Shown one piece after another: positions 39,317-48,835 of a stretch of 64,000 bases of DNA. Each line of letters begins with the position of its first letter. The first letter of the stretch is position 1. The notes beneath the pieces were generated by a model that did no database searches, was not told the DNA's origin, and worked only from the letters and a program-made list of their open reading frames with translations. A program made the translations under genes and the position numbers. This DNA is from Bacillus inaquosorum KCTC 13429 (GTDB lineage Bacteria > Bacillota > Bacilli > Bacillales > Bacillaceae), in assembly GCF_000332645.1 (NCBI RefSeq), contig NZ_AMXN01000002.1, forward strand, positions 558,001 to 622,000. Reading direction: 5' to 3'.

Positions 39317-39997
39317 TTAAACTGATGAATCATTCTTTGAAGTCATTCGAGACGACGGATTCTTTTTTAATGCGGATAGCTCCCGTCCGTATTTGACGAA
39401 TTTGAAAGCTGCAAGCATAGCATGTCCAAAGCGAAAAAAGAATATACACTGAAAATGGGTCTTGGAGACAGGGACCTGGAACGACGGAATCACTTCATAG
39501 ACGGGTTTATTCACAAAGTCCAGATGGTCGTACAGCATCGCAGCGATACCGCCTTTCACCCCCCATACAGCACCTGTTAACACACCTGTCACTGCCGCAT
39601 CCTGAATTCCGACAACTGTAATCCATTCGAGTTTTGTGATATGCAAATGCGCCAGAATAGAGGCGCCGGTTTTCCTTAAATTAGTAACTTGATGTACAAG
39701 CATTTCAATTTTTTTGATAGTTTGCTGCACATCATCAAACGTAATTTTTTTCTTGCTGCTGCTTTTTTTCACTTTAGATGTTGATTTCTGTTTGAGATCG
39801 ACTGTTCCATCATTTTTGTTCACCTTAATCGCCGGAATTGTTTTTTTAACCCGGATCAGGCCAAACAGCGCTGTGATCTTCAAAGTTATTTTGTCGTTAT
39901 CATCAGCGTGAAGATACTCTGCAGCGACATAAATTTTCATTCTGAGAAGCAGCACGATACCTATTAGAATAAGAATGGCTGTCAGCACATATACCAT
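39317..39997 (-). CDS. ytfI: DUF2953 membrane-anchored sporulation-associated protein
   Basis: 226 residues. One N-terminal transmembrane helix ([18 protein letters not shown]), then a lysine/serine-rich linker ([14 protein letters not shown]), then a soluble DUF2953 domain ([19 protein letters not shown]). Function unknown; it is always next to gerW in Bacillus as far as I recall. I chose the ATG at 39997, after GAGGAAGTGAAG; the longer form adds eleven residues. The candidate SigF promoter just upstream would make ytfI-gerW a forespore operon. Confidence 0.85.
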   Translation of the reverse strand: MVYVLTAILILIGIVLLLRMKIYVAAEYLHADDNDKITLKITALFGLIRVKKTIPAIKVNKNDGTVDLKQKSTSKVKKSSSKKKITFDDVQQTIKKIEMLVHQVTNLRKTGASILAHLHITKLEWITVVGIQDAAVTGVLTGAVWGVKGGIAAMLYDHLDFVNKPVYEVIPSFQVPVSKTHFQCIFFFRFGHAMLAAFKFVKYGRELSALKKNPSSRMTSKNDSSV

Positions 39998-40018
39998 ACT
40001 CTTCACTTCCTCTAGGAG

Positions 40019-40047
40019 CATTATCGCCAATTCAGAAAAAAATAAAC
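40019..40047 (-). promoter_or_regulatory. Candidate SigF promoter of ytfI-gerW
   Basis: On the minus strand GTTTA (40043-40047), 14 nt, then GGCGATAATG (40019-40028) fits the SigF pattern GYWTA / GGNRANANTW except the last base and slightly short spacing. The -35 lies inside the yteJ terminator stem. Spore expression of gerW makes it plausible. Confidence 0.5.
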
Positions 40048-40066
40048 CCGGACGAGGTCCGGGTTT
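40036..40066 (-). terminator. sppA-yteJ terminator
   Basis: AAACCCGGAC-CTC-GTCCGGGTTT with a run of Ts on the minus strand, 5 nt after the yteJ stop. Confidence 0.88.
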
Positions 40067-40071
40067 ATCGG

Positions 40072-40566
40072 TTATTTGCGGTATAGTTTTTCATGCACCA
40101 CAGTCGTATCTGCAATGTAATCATGAATTCCCTGCTTTGTGGGTGAAAAAGCAACGACGATATATAAAATCCAAATCTTATCAATATACCGTCCGACCAC
40201 TTCACGGAAAATCACTGTGCTCCATGTCAGCTTATGATCCGCCTTCACAGAAACCACTTTGAGGCCGAACACCATTTTTCCAAGCGTCTGCCTGAAGCAT
40301 TTTGTCATCACTGCAAAATAGGCAAGATACACAACAAGCGTTGTCACGCTGTAGGCCGAGAAGGTGAACATACCGGATGTTTTCGGCAGATCCAATACGG
40401 TAAAGAGGGGAGAAACAAGTAAATGATTTAATCCCCATACAACAAGCCAATCAAGCAGGAAAGCCCAGAAACGAACCCAAAAGCCCGCATAGGCATGTGT
40501 CAGCTGCTCCGCTTCTTGCGGGCCTTTCATGTCATTGCGCTCTAACTCTTCATATGTCGCGTCCAT
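40072..40566 (-). CDS. yteJ: RDD-family membrane protein, SppA inhibitor
   Basis: 164-residue RDD protein with helices near 30-55 and 70-87 and a third near 128-140. Typical RDD residues are seen ([28 protein letters not shown]). In B. subtilis the product (SppI) inhibits the SppA peptidase. The gene directly follows sppA, 12 nt apart, matching a peptidase-inhibitor pair. RBS TAGGAGG. Confidence 0.9.
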   Translation of the reverse strand: MDATYEELERNDMKGPQEAEQLTHAYAGFWVRFWAFLLDWLVVWGLNHLLVSPLFTVLDLPKTSGMFTFSAYSVTTLVVYLAYFAVMTKCFRQTLGKMVFGLKVVSVKADHKLTWSTVIFREVVGRYIDKIWILYIVVAFSPTKQGIHDYIADTTVVHEKLYRK

Positions 40567-40578
40567 TATTGATCCCTC

Positions 40579-41586
40579 CTACTTCGCATAGAGATACATC
40601 ATTCTTGGCGAACCGGATTGTGAAAGAATTTCTCTCATGTTCAGAAAATCGATTTCACTCTTAAACATTTTGTTCGCGCCCATGGTAAACAGTGAGCCTA
40701 AACCGAAGCTTTCCTCGTAAGAAATGACAGAGGCGTTTTTCAAATCCTTATGATCCTTTTTCATCGCTGAAATGGTATCGTCATAAAAACCAAGCTCATC
40801 AACGAGGTTCAGTTTTTTCGCCTGCCGTCCGTCATACACGCGTCCGTCCGCAATTTTCTTTACCTCTGCTTTCGACATGCCGCGGCCTTCAGAAATGACA
40901 TCAACAAAGCCTTCATACGAATTATCAACCATGGATTGCATGATGTTCTTTTCTTCTTTCGTCATTTCACGGGAAGGAGACATAATGTCCTTATGAGCCC
41001 CGCTCTTAATCGTTTCAAAAGAAATGCCGAGGTTATCAGCAAGCTTTGAATAATTGACGCTTTCCATAATGACGCCGAGTGACCCAGTCAGAGTTTCCGG
41101 TGTCGCAAAAATTTTATCAGCCGCCGTTGAGATATAATAACCGCCGGATGCTGCCATCGATCCCATCGACACGTAAATCGTTTTTTTCGTTTCTTTCTTG
41201 ATTTCTTCCAGCTTCTTATGTATTTCAGCACTTTCATATACTCCGCCGCCCGGAGAATTCACCTTCAGAACGATGCCTTTGACTGCCTTGTCATCTTTTG
41301 CATGTTCAAGGTTTTTTAAGAACGTTCTGTGGTTATATCCGTCTGAACCGAGCAGACTGCTTGAATCCCCATTATCCTGAATGGTGCCGCTGACCTCCAA
41401 TACGGCAATTTTACTTGAGAGACTGCCGTTTTCCAGCGTCTTTTCCTGCGATTCATCCGTCAGTGATGTGAGATCCGTTTGAGCCCCTTTGACGCTTTCA
41501 AAGAAACTCATTGAGATACTGACGATGATAGACACGCCGAAAATCCCCAAGGCAATAACTAATGCGATCCATCTTTTTGCATTCAT
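40579..41586 (-). CDS. sppA: Signal peptide peptidase SppA
   Basis: 335-residue membrane serine protease that degrades leftover signal peptides and also cell-wall-stress related substrates. An N-terminal helix ([19 protein letters not shown]) anchors it. The catalytic Ser147 in SMAASGGYY and the general base Lys199 in [12 protein letters not shown] form the Ser-Lys dyad. Single-domain Gram-positive type. First gene of sppA-yteJ. RBS AAAGGAGG. Confidence 0.96.
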   Translation of the reverse strand: MNAKRWIALVIALGIFGVSIIVSISMSFFESVKGAQTDLTSLTDESQEKTLENGSLSSKIAVLEVSGTIQDNGDSSSLLGSDGYNHRTFLKNLEHAKDDKAVKGIVLKVNSPGGGVYESAEIHKKLEEIKKETKKTIYVSMGSMAASGGYYISTAADKIFATPETLTGSLGVIMESVNYSKLADNLGISFETIKSGAHKDIMSPSREMTKEEKNIMQSMVDNSYEGFVDVISEGRGMSKAEVKKIADGRVYDGRQAKKLNLVDELGFYDDTISAMKKDHKDLKNASVISYEESFGLGSLFTMGANKMFKSEIDFLNMREILSQSGSPRMMYLYAK

Positions 41587-41771
41587 TTTTTCTCCTCCTT
41601 TTTCCCAAACCCTCTCATTATACGATTCAATATGAAAAATGTTTCAATTGATGAGAAAGCTCCGGCTTAACGGGCTGCCGGTAAACGTGGTACACTTATG
41701 GCCAAAGGTATTTTATCACAAATACTGGATGGCAGAAAAACTTAAATATGACAGCAAAGGGGAAATGGGAT

Positions 41772-42575
41772 ATGACCGATCAACGCCGTAATGTTTATTT
41801 TTTTCACAAGCAGGACCAGGAAACAAACGAACAAGTCAGCTCCTTAACGCAATTGGCTGAAGAGTATGGATTTACCGTTGTGAATCAGCACTCAGACGCC
41901 AATATTATCGCAAGCATTGGCGGGGACGGCACATTTTTGCAGGCAGTCAGAAAGACGAATTTCCGGGACGACTGCTTGTACGTCGGCATTACCAAAAAGG
42001 GGAAAGCTCATTTATATTGCGACTTTCATAGTGATGAGCGCGAAAAAATGGTCGATGCGATGACGTTTGAACAAATTGAAGTCAGAAAATATCCGCTGAT
42101 TGAAGTGACAGTCGATAACGCCAGCCCTTTTCACTGCTTAAACGAGGTTTCCATCCGTTCAAGCATCATAAAAACCTTTGTGATGGACGTGCTGATCGAT
42201 GATCTGCACTTTGAAACATTTAGGGGAGACGGAATGATTATCTCAACACCTACAGGCAGCACTGCATATAACAAGTCCGTTGCAGGAGCGGTTGTTGATC
42301 CGCTGCTCCCATGTATGCAGGTATCTGAGCTTGCTTCCCTGAACAATAACACCTACCGGACACTCGGCTCGCCATTTGTCCTTAGCTCGGACCGAAAGCT
42401 GACCCTTCGAGTGGTGCAAGACGGCAATGAGCACCCGATCATCGGCTTGGACAATGAAGCACTCAGTACGAGAAACGTGAAAACGATCGAAATTAAACTG
42501 TCTGATAAGAAAATCAAAACAGTCAAACTAAAGGACAATTCATTTTGGGAGAAAGTGAAGCGTACTTTTTTATAG
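41772..42575 (+). CDS. nadK2: NAD kinase (second paralogue)
   Basis: Phosphorylates NAD to NADP. 267 residues (YtdI, PpnKB). The GGDGTFLQAVR motif lies near residue 45, LNEVSIRSS near 120, and the GDGMIISTPTGSTAYNKSVAG segment (about 150-170) is complete. I chose the ATG at 41772 (MTDQRRNVYFF); an in-frame ATG eight codons earlier sits before the AAAGGGGAAATGGGAT site. Convergent with ytcJ. Confidence 0.93.
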   Translation: MTDQRRNVYFFHKQDQETNEQVSSLTQLAEEYGFTVVNQHSDANIIASIGGDGTFLQAVRKTNFRDDCLYVGITKKGKAHLYCDFHSDEREKMVDAMTFEQIEVRKYPLIEVTVDNASPFHCLNEVSIRSSIIKTFVMDVLIDDLHFETFRGDGMIISTPTGSTAYNKSVAGAVVDPLLPCMQVSELASLNNNTYRTLGSPFVLSSDRKLTLRVVQDGNEHPIIGLDNEALSTRNVKTIEIKLSDKKIKTVKLKDNSFWEKVKRTFL

Positions 42576-42581
42576 GAAATG

Positions 42582-42612
42582 AAAAGGACAGGCAGCTGCC
42601 TGTCCTTTTATT
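42582..42612. terminator. Bidirectional terminator, nadK2 / ytcJ
   Basis: A perfect 28-bp palindrome AAAAGGACAGGCAG / CTGCCTGTCCTTTT with T-rich flanks on both sides. The ytcJ stop codon lies in its right edge. Confidence 0.9.
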
Positions 42613-44197
42613 ATTTCTCATATACAATCTGGCCGTTGATCACAGTTTTTTTAATATCTAAAAGATGAAGCTGTGCAGGATCAATTGTAAACGGATCATT
42701 GCTGAGAACCGTAAAATCCGCGTCATAGCCTTCGGCAATTTTTCCGCGTGACTTCTCTTTATAAATGATCCCGGCGCTTCCCTCTGTATAGAGCTTAATC
42801 GCTTCATACACAGTTAAACATTCGCTTTCATTATAGCTCGGACCATTTGGCTCGTGGCTGCTTTTCCGGAGCACCGCGGACTGAATGCCAAGAAGCGGGT
42901 CAACTGGCTCAATCGGTGCGTCTGAGCCGCCCGCGCATAAAACGCCTTTAGACATGAGCGTTTTCCACGCAAAGGCTGTGTTCATCCGGTCTTTTCCAAG
43001 ACGGTCAATGACCCACGGAAAATCACTGGCAACGAAATGAGGCTGAAGATCAAGCGCGATCGGCATGCGTGCTGCTTTTTCGATTAATTCATCATCCAGC
43101 ACTTGGGCATGAATCAGCCGATCATGCCGACCGTTTCGGGGTGGATGCTTCTCAATTGCATTCAGCACTTTTTCAAAAGCTAAATCGCCGATTGCATGAA
43201 CGGCAACCTCCATGCCTTTTTCTCTCGCTTTTTGAATGAGCCGGCCAAGGGTTTCATCATCATGAACTTGAACACCATTAGTGGATGGATCGTCCTGATA
43301 TGGTTCTTTCAATAAAGCTGTTCTTCCGCCAAGCGCTCCGTCAGCAAAGATTTTCATCGCACCGAACTCCACATACGGACCGGATGGCTTCTCCAGCTGC
43401 TCCCAGCGATCGACTGCTTCGTGATGAACGAGCAAATGACAGCGGAACGGATACTTTCCGCTGGCGGCAGCTTTCCCATAAGCTTTCATCGGCACCGAAG
43501 CATCACCATAATAGGACAAGTCTTCCGAATGTCCGCCCGTCAGGCCTTTCGTCCAGCAATCTTCTATCGCAGCCGTAAGCGCCTCATCAACATAGTGCTG
43601 GGAGACTGGCGGGACAGCCTTCAGAATCAAATCCTGCGCCTTATCAAACAGAAGCCCGGCCGGCTCGCCATTTGTATCTTTTACGATGACTCCGCCGTCA
43701 GGGTCAGGAGTGTTTTGTGAAATCCCTGCCGCTTGAAGCGCAGCAGAATTGACAGCTATCGCATGCCGGCAGATTCGCTTGAGCAAGACGGGCCTGTCGG
43801 GAAATAAACGATCAAGGTCATGCTTAGTCAAATAGTCCGGTGTCTCAAACTGATTTTCATTCCAGCCCTCTCCAATGAGCCAATCTCCTTCAGGCAGCTG
43901 CCGCTCTCTTTCCTTCGCAGCCTGCAAAATAGCTTCCTTCGACGTCAGTGCAGACAGATCGAGCTGAAGCTGTTTCTCCCCGTGGCCGATCAAATGTAAA
44001 TGGCTGTCGACAAATCCGGGAAACATCACTGCCCCGTCCAGGCTGATTTCTTCTGTTTCCGGAGACCCGTACTTTTTCTTCAGAAGCTCATAGCTGCCGG
44101 TGCCCTTTATGATACCATCCTCAATATAAACTGCCTTTGTCCGATCGCCTTCTTCGAGCATCGTATAAATGAAACCGCCGTGCCATATCGCCTTCAT
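42611..44197 (-). CDS. ytcJ: Amidohydrolase family 3 protein
   Basis: 528-residue metal-dependent amidohydrolase. The N-terminal metal motif is PGFVDSHLHLIGHG near 60-75, MKIFADGALGGRTA lies near 280 and AVHAIGDLA near 335, and SDAPIEPVDP near 435 holds the late Asp. Related to YtcJ/exoenzyme-regulatory protein type enzymes such as N-substituted formamide deformylase. The true substrate is unknown. It follows ytcI by 20 nt, so the pair is probably one operon. Confidence 0.92.
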   Translation of the reverse strand: MKAIWHGGFIYTMLEEGDRTKAVYIEDGIIKGTGSYELLKKKYGSPETEEISLDGAVMFPGFVDSHLHLIGHGEKQLQLDLSALTSKEAILQAAKERERQLPEGDWLIGEGWNENQFETPDYLTKHDLDRLFPDRPVLLKRICRHAIAVNSAALQAAGISQNTPDPDGGVIVKDTNGEPAGLLFDKAQDLILKAVPPVSQHYVDEALTAAIEDCWTKGLTGGHSEDLSYYGDASVPMKAYGKAAASGKYPFRCHLLVHHEAVDRWEQLEKPSGPYVEFGAMKIFADGALGGRTALLKEPYQDDPSTNGVQVHDDETLGRLIQKAREKGMEVAVHAIGDLAFEKVLNAIEKHPPRNGRHDRLIHAQVLDDELIEKAARMPIALDLQPHFVASDFPWVIDRLGKDRMNTAFAWKTLMSKGVLCAGGSDAPIEPVDPLLGIQSAVLRKSSHEPNGPSYNESECLTVYEAIKLYTEGSAGIIYKEKSRGKIAEGYDADFTVLSNDPFTIDPAQLHLLDIKKTVINGQIVYEK

Positions 44198-44217
44198 TCA
44201 CGTTCACTCTCTTTCTT

Positions 44218-45807
44218 TTACGCCTTTTTATTGGCTTTGAGCTGTTCTTCACGTTTTCTTAATTCCACTCGTCTGATTTTTGCAGAAGCCGTTTTCGGCA
44301 GGCTTTCCACAAATTCTATCTCTCTAGGATATTTGTATGGAGCGGTAATGGTCTTCACATGATTTTGCAGAATTTTGACAAGCTCATCACCGCGTTTTTC
44401 GTGATCTTGCAGGACAACGTACGCCTTAACGATGGAGCCTCTGATTTCATCAGGGCTTGCGACAACAGCACATTCTTTTACTTCAGGGTGCTTAACGAGC
44501 GCGTCTTCCACTTCGAATGGCCCGATCGTGTAGCCGGAGCTGATAATGATATCGTCATTTCGGCTTTCAAACCAAAAGTAACCATCCTCATCTTTTTTTG
44601 CTCTGTCTCCTGTTAGGAAATAATCGCCGCGAATTTGTGTTTTCATTCTATCCGGATCTTTATAATATTCTTTAAAGAGCGCCGGAGTGCTGAGGTGAAC
44701 AGCGATATCTCCAACCTCACCAGGTTTGCAGATTTCACCGTCTTCATTAATGATCTCCACCTGATTTCCCGGTGTCGGTTTTCCCATGCTTCCAGGTTTA
44801 ATATCCATATCTTTTAAGACACCGACTAAAAGCGTGCTTTCTGTTTGGCCATATCCGTCCCGCACCTTAATGCCGAAGTGCTTTTGAAAAACATCAATGA
44901 CTTCACGGTTGAGCGGCTCACCTGCAGAAACGGCGCTGTGCAGGGCAGAAAGATCATAGCGGTCCAAGCCTTCGACCTTCGCCATTAAGCGGTATTCCGT
45001 CGGCGTACAGCAGAAGACATTGATTTTGTACCGGTTTAAAAGTTCTAAATATTTTTCTGCTTTGAATCTTCCGTGGTACACAAAACCAGTTGCACCGCTG
45101 CCGAGCACCGCTAAAAATGGGCTCCACACCCACTTTTGCCAGCCAGGAGCAGCAGTCGCCCAGACGATATCCTTTTCAGAAATATCAAGCCAAGCGCCGG
45201 CAGATGTTTTTAAATGAGCAAATGCCCATCCGTGTGTATGTACAACACCTTTAGGCTGACCTGTTGTTCCGGATGTATAAGATAAGAAAGCCATATCATC
45301 TCTTGTTGTGTCAGCTGTTTGAAATTGGCTTCCGTCCGCTTCAATCGATAAGAGATTTTTCCAGCCGGCATCGTTTTCGCCAATAGAGAGCTTAATCAGT
45401 TTGTCAGCAGTACTGACATCACGGAAAGCGCCAATAAATGCAGAATAGACGATAGCGCCTTTCACTTCGGCATGTTCAATCCGGTATTCAAGATCTTTCG
45501 CACGAAGCATTTCAGAGCATGGAATGACTACCATTCCTGATTTCAGGATAGCCAAATAAACAGCATAGGCTTCAAGCACCCGCGGAACCATTACAATCAG
45601 CTTGTCTCCCTTTTTAAATCCAAGGTCAGCCAAAGCCGCTCCGATTTTATTTGTTTCTTCCATCAGCTTTTCATATGACCAAGATTCTTGCTTGCCTGAC
45701 TCATCCTCCCATAGAAGGGCGGTTTTTTGTCCAGCGGCACTGAACTTTTCCATTTCATTTACTAAATTATATTGCTTAGGGGCAATTAGATCTTCTCGTT
45801 TTAACAC
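44218..45807 (-). CDS. ytcI: Acyl-CoA synthetase (AMP-forming)
   Basis: 529-residue ANL-superfamily enzyme, similar to AcsA encoded elsewhere in this window. Motif SYTSGTTGQPKGVVH lies near residue 170, DGYGQTES near 320 and YFLTGDRAKKDEDGYFW near 415. The C-terminal lysine motif is PKTASAKIRRVELR, where the usual Gly before Lys is Ala. Activates an acetate-like or medium-chain acid; substrate not settled. The start is GTG at 45807, 6 nt after GAGGAG, giving the recalled length. Confidence 0.9.
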   Translation of the reverse strand: MLKREDLIAPKQYNLVNEMEKFSAAGQKTALLWEDESGKQESWSYEKLMEETNKIGAALADLGFKKGDKLIVMVPRVLEAYAVYLAILKSGMVVIPCSEMLRAKDLEYRIEHAEVKGAIVYSAFIGAFRDVSTADKLIKLSIGENDAGWKNLLSIEADGSQFQTADTTRDDMAFLSYTSGTTGQPKGVVHTHGWAFAHLKTSAGAWLDISEKDIVWATAAPGWQKWVWSPFLAVLGSGATGFVYHGRFKAEKYLELLNRYKINVFCCTPTEYRLMAKVEGLDRYDLSALHSAVSAGEPLNREVIDVFQKHFGIKVRDGYGQTESTLLVGVLKDMDIKPGSMGKPTPGNQVEIINEDGEICKPGEVGDIAVHLSTPALFKEYYKDPDRMKTQIRGDYFLTGDRAKKDEDGYFWFESRNDDIIISSGYTIGPFEVEDALVKHPEVKECAVVASPDEIRGSIVKAYVVLQDHEKRGDELVKILQNHVKTITAPYKYPREIEFVESLPKTASAKIRRVELRKREEQLKANKKA

Positions 45808-45929
45808 GAACAACTCCTCACTTTCTCCACCCATTATACATAAATACAGGCTCTTTCCGTAAGGATATGCCTAAAATCAAGCTCTGTAAACATAGGATTT
45901 TATAGGCCGCTGGTCCTTTTTTTTATATA

Positions 45930-45959
45930 AAATGAAAAAGAGTGGGGATAACCCCACTC
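45930..45959 (-). terminator. sspA terminator
   Basis: GAGTGGGG-TTAT-CCCCACTC followed by CTTTTTCATTTT on the minus strand. Confidence 0.85.
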
Positions 45960-45984
45960 CTAAGCCATTATGTGAAATTGTAAA

Positions 45985-46194
45985 TTAGAATTGTCCTCCG
46001 CCCATGTTTTGTTGAGCAAAAGATACAAGACGTTTTGTGATCTCTCCTCCAACAGAACCGTTAGCGCGAGAAGTTGTGTCTGCTCCAAGGTTTACACCGA
46101 ATTCAGAAGCGATTTCTAATTTCATTTGGTCGATAGCTTGAGCAGCTCCTGGTACTAAAAGGTTGTTGCTGTTACCTGAGTTATTGTTAGCCAT
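45985..46194 (-). CDS. sspA: Small acid-soluble spore protein alpha/beta type SspA
   Basis: 69-residue major alpha/beta SASP that coats and protects spore DNA. It has the GPR protease site [20 protein letters not shown] and the second conserved box [20 protein letters not shown] at 46194 follows AAGGAGGTGAG. A SigG-type promoter lies upstream. As far as I recall the protein is identical to the 168 version. Confidence 0.97.
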   Translation of the reverse strand: MANNNSGNSNNLLVPGAAQAIDQMKLEIASEFGVNLGADTTSRANGSVGGEITKRLVSFAQQNMGGGQF

Positions 46195-46216
46195 GTGTCT
46201 CACCTCCTTGTGAGTA

Positions 46217-46247
46217 TAGAATGTGTTAAAACACATGGCTTCATTCA
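46217..46247 (-). promoter_or_regulatory. SigG promoter of sspA
   Basis: On the minus strand TGAATG (46242-46247), 18 nt, then CATTCTA (46217-46223). This matches the forespore SigG consensus TGAATA / CATACTA except one base in each box. Confidence 0.75.
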
Positions 46248-46286
46248 AAAAAACTTTGGTAATTGTATACAGGAACCGGAGCTGAT

Positions 46287-47492
46287 TTAAAAGAGTTCTG
46301 TGAATTTATCGTTTGCTTCTTGTTCGCTATACAGTGTCATTGTCTCAACGTTTTCAACCGCTTCTTGAATATACGGCTCAAAATCAACAAAGCTTTCAAA
46401 GTGTTCGATTTTTTCTTTTTTAGGACGTGTTTTCGGGCTTGGCGGCGTAAAGATCGTGCAGCAGTCTTCAAACGGCTGAATGCTTGTCTCATATGTGCCG
46501 ATTTCCCGTGATTTTTCGATGATTTCTGTTTTATCCATACCGACTAACGGACGCAAAATCGGTGTTGTCGTCACCGCATTAATCGCATACATGCTTTCAA
46601 GCGTTTGGCTCGCTACCTGACCGAGGCTTTCTCCCGTAATGATGGCAAGCCCGTTTCTCTTTTCTCTGATTCTGTCGGCAATTTGAAGCATGAGGCGGCG
46701 GGTTGCCGTCATTGTGTAGTTCTCAGGAATTTGTTTTTGGATGAGCTCTTGCGTTTTTGTAAACGGAACGATATGAAGCGTCATGCTTCCCCCAAAGCGG
46801 GACAGGCATTTTGCCAGATCCATTACCTTTTGCTTTGCGCGCTCGCTTGTGTATGGCGGGCTGAAGAAATGAACAGCTTCTACCGACAATCCCCGTTTCA
46901 TCGCATAAAAACCGGCCACAGGGCTGTCAAAACCGCCGGAAAGCATCAGCATCGCTTTGCCTGCTGAACCAACGGGCAGGCCGCCTGCACCTTTTTCATC
47001 GCGAATCGTCAAAAAGGTCGCTTCCTCCCTGATTTCGATTCTGAGCGGGATGTCAGGATTGCGGACATCGACTGTCAAACCTTCTGTATTTCGCAAAATA
47101 TGGCCGCCGATTTCAGCGTTCATTTGATTTGTATCTAATTCAAATTGTTTATAGGCTCTCTTCGTCGCGACTTTAAACGTATCACCAGGCTGATACTGAT
47201 CCTCGATCGCCTGAAGAGCAGTTGCCTTAATATCATCAAGGCGGCTATCACACTTAATCGCCAGGCTGAAGCTTTGAATGCCAAACACCTGCTTTAAATG
47301 AGGAAAAAGAGCCTCTGGATCTTCTCCATTTAATGTAATCGTCATGCGGTCCCGATTGGAAAAGTATTTTAAGTTCGGATAGTCTTTCAAAACGAGTCTG
47401 ACGTTTTGCTTTAAGCGCTCAATAAAGCTTTTTCTGTTTTTGCCTTTTGTCGAAATTTCCCCAAAACGAATTAATATATGATCGTAATTCAT
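46287..47492 (-). CDS. thiI: tRNA 4-thiouridylase ThiI
   Basis: ATP-dependent sulfur transfer to U8 of tRNA. 401 residues: an NFLD-THUMP N-terminal part (about 1-165; [17 protein letters not shown]) and a PP-loop ATPase domain ([14 protein letters not shown] near 180). A Cys pair is in [11 protein letters not shown]. No C-terminal rhodanese domain is present, so it must take sulfur from a separate desulfurase: the next gene upstream, nifZ, 3 nt away. Typical Bacillus arrangement. Confidence 0.96.
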   Translation of the reverse strand: MNYDHILIRFGEISTKGKNRKSFIERLKQNVRLVLKDYPNLKYFSNRDRMTITLNGEDPEALFPHLKQVFGIQSFSLAIKCDSRLDDIKATALQAIEDQYQPGDTFKVATKRAYKQFELDTNQMNAEIGGHILRNTEGLTVDVRNPDIPLRIEIREEATFLTIRDEKGAGGLPVGSAGKAMLMLSGGFDSPVAGFYAMKRGLSVEAVHFFSPPYTSERAKQKVMDLAKCLSRFGGSMTLHIVPFTKTQELIQKQIPENYTMTATRRLMLQIADRIREKRNGLAIITGESLGQVASQTLESMYAINAVTTTPILRPLVGMDKTEIIEKSREIGTYETSIQPFEDCCTIFTPPSPKTRPKKEKIEHFESFVDFEPYIQEAVENVETMTLYSEQEANDKFTELF

Positions 47493-47495
47493 GTT

Positions 47496-48641
47496 CTACC
47501 TCATCATTTTCTTTAATTTTTTGATGCCAGGACGCAGCGCGTTCATAAACGGTTCTGCCACATCGCTTGTCTGGCTGTAGTTTAAGCTGATTCTAATGCT
47601 GCTTCCGGCAATTTGCTCTCCCTTACCCATCTGTAAGAGAACTTTGCTGGGTTTATGTTCTTTTGCCGAGCAGGCCGATGTTGTTGAGACGAATATATCC
47701 TGTTCCTCAAGCATGTGTAAAAGCACCTCTGCTTTAATCCCCGGAACAGAGAAATTAATAATGTGCGGCGCACTATTTAGTTGAGGCGTGTTGACAATGA
47801 CACCTTCAGTTTCACTCAGCCTCTTCATAAACAATTCCTTTGCGGCAGCCATTGTGTCAAGCCGGGTCTCAAAGTCAGCTGCAGCAAGATTAATGGCTTT
47901 GGCAAGCGAAACCGCACCCGCAGTATGTTCCGTTCCGGCCCGTATGCCTTTTTGCTGAGAGCCCCCCGTTATCAGCGGGATAAGGCGTGTACCTTCTTTT
48001 ACAATTAGCGCTCCTGTCCCCTTCAGCCCGTGAAATTTATGCCCGGAAATTGAACACAGATCAATGCCGGCCTTTTCAATTGCCAATGGCACTTTATAGA
48101 TGCCCTGCACATAATCGACGTGGAACAAAATGTTCGGGTGCTTCTTCAGCACTTCCCCTGCCGCTTCAATCGGCTGCACGGAACCGACTTCATTGTTCAC
48201 ATGCATCATACTGACAAGCACAGTATCAGGACGGATGGCTTTTTTTAATTCTTCTATTGAAACAAATCCGTCTTCATTCACTGAAAGATAAGTGACGTCA
48301 AACCCGAATAGCTCTGTCAGCTGTTCTAACGATTCCGTAACGGATGGATGTTCGATAGAAGTGGCTATGATATGTTTGCCTGTTTTTATTTTTGACAACG
48401 CCGCTCCTTTTAAAGCCGCATTGTTGGCTTCTGTGGCGCCTGACGTAAATACAATATCATATTTTTTTAGGCCTAAGGACCTTTTGATTTGATTTTTGGC
48501 TGCCTGAAGCAGCTGTTCCGTTTCGGCTCCATATCGGTGCAAAGATGAAGGATTGCCAAAATATCGGCTGCTTGTCTGTTCATACACGTTCAAGACTTCA
48601 TCGTAAGGCTTCGTCGTTGAACTATTATCTAAATATATCAT
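47496..48641 (-). CDS. nifZ: Cysteine desulfurase dedicated to ThiI
   Basis: 381-residue PLP enzyme of the NifS/IscS family, also called iscS2 in some Bacillus annotations. It contains [20 protein letters not shown], the PLP lysine in [12 protein letters not shown] and the persulfide Cys in [11 protein letters not shown]. The usual HVDAVQ(S/A)xG is [11 protein letters not shown] here. ATG at 48641 follows AAAGGAG; the ten-codon extension precedes it. Cotranscribed with thiI. Confidence 0.94.
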   Translation of the reverse strand: MIYLDNSSTTKPYDEVLNVYEQTSSRYFGNPSSLHRYGAETEQLLQAAKNQIKRSLGLKKYDIVFTSGATEANNAALKGAALSKIKTGKHIIATSIEHPSVTESLEQLTELFGFDVTYLSVNEDGFVSIEELKKAIRPDTVLVSMMHVNNEVGSVQPIEAAGEVLKKHPNILFHVDYVQGIYKVPLAIEKAGIDLCSISGHKFHGLKGTGALIVKEGTRLIPLITGGSQQKGIRAGTEHTAGAVSLAKAINLAAADFETRLDTMAAAKELFMKRLSETEGVIVNTPQLNSAPHIINFSVPGIKAEVLLHMLEEQDIFVSTTSACSAKEHKPSKVLLQMGKGEQIAGSSIRISLNYSQTSDVAEPFMNALRPGIKKLKKMMR

Positions 48642-48697
48642 CTTTTTTACTCCTTTATGAAAGCGGTACAAGGTATGATATTTATGTTACCATAACA

Positions 48698-48714
48698 AAT
48701 TTTAATAGAAAATT
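48698..48714. promoter_or_regulatory. CodY-box-like palindrome upstream of braB
   Basis: AATTTT-AATAG-AAAATT is the CodY palindrome arms with a 5-nt rather than 3-nt centre. It lies 15 bp upstream of the braB -35, and braB is a known CodY target. Confidence 0.35.
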
Positions 48715-48728
48715 ACGAAAAACTAGTA

Positions 48729-48756
48729 TTGACTTCTAAATTTTTTACCATATAAT
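48729..48756 (+). promoter_or_regulatory. SigA promoter of braB
   Basis: TTGACT (48729-48734), 16 nt, TATAAT (48751-48756), about 80 nt before the braB ATG. Confidence 0.8.
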
Positions 48757-48835
48757 AAGATTTGTTCGTTTCGTCATATTATCTGACAATTAATTGACAG
48801 AATATTTTAACATAATTATTAGGAGGATTTTTTTC

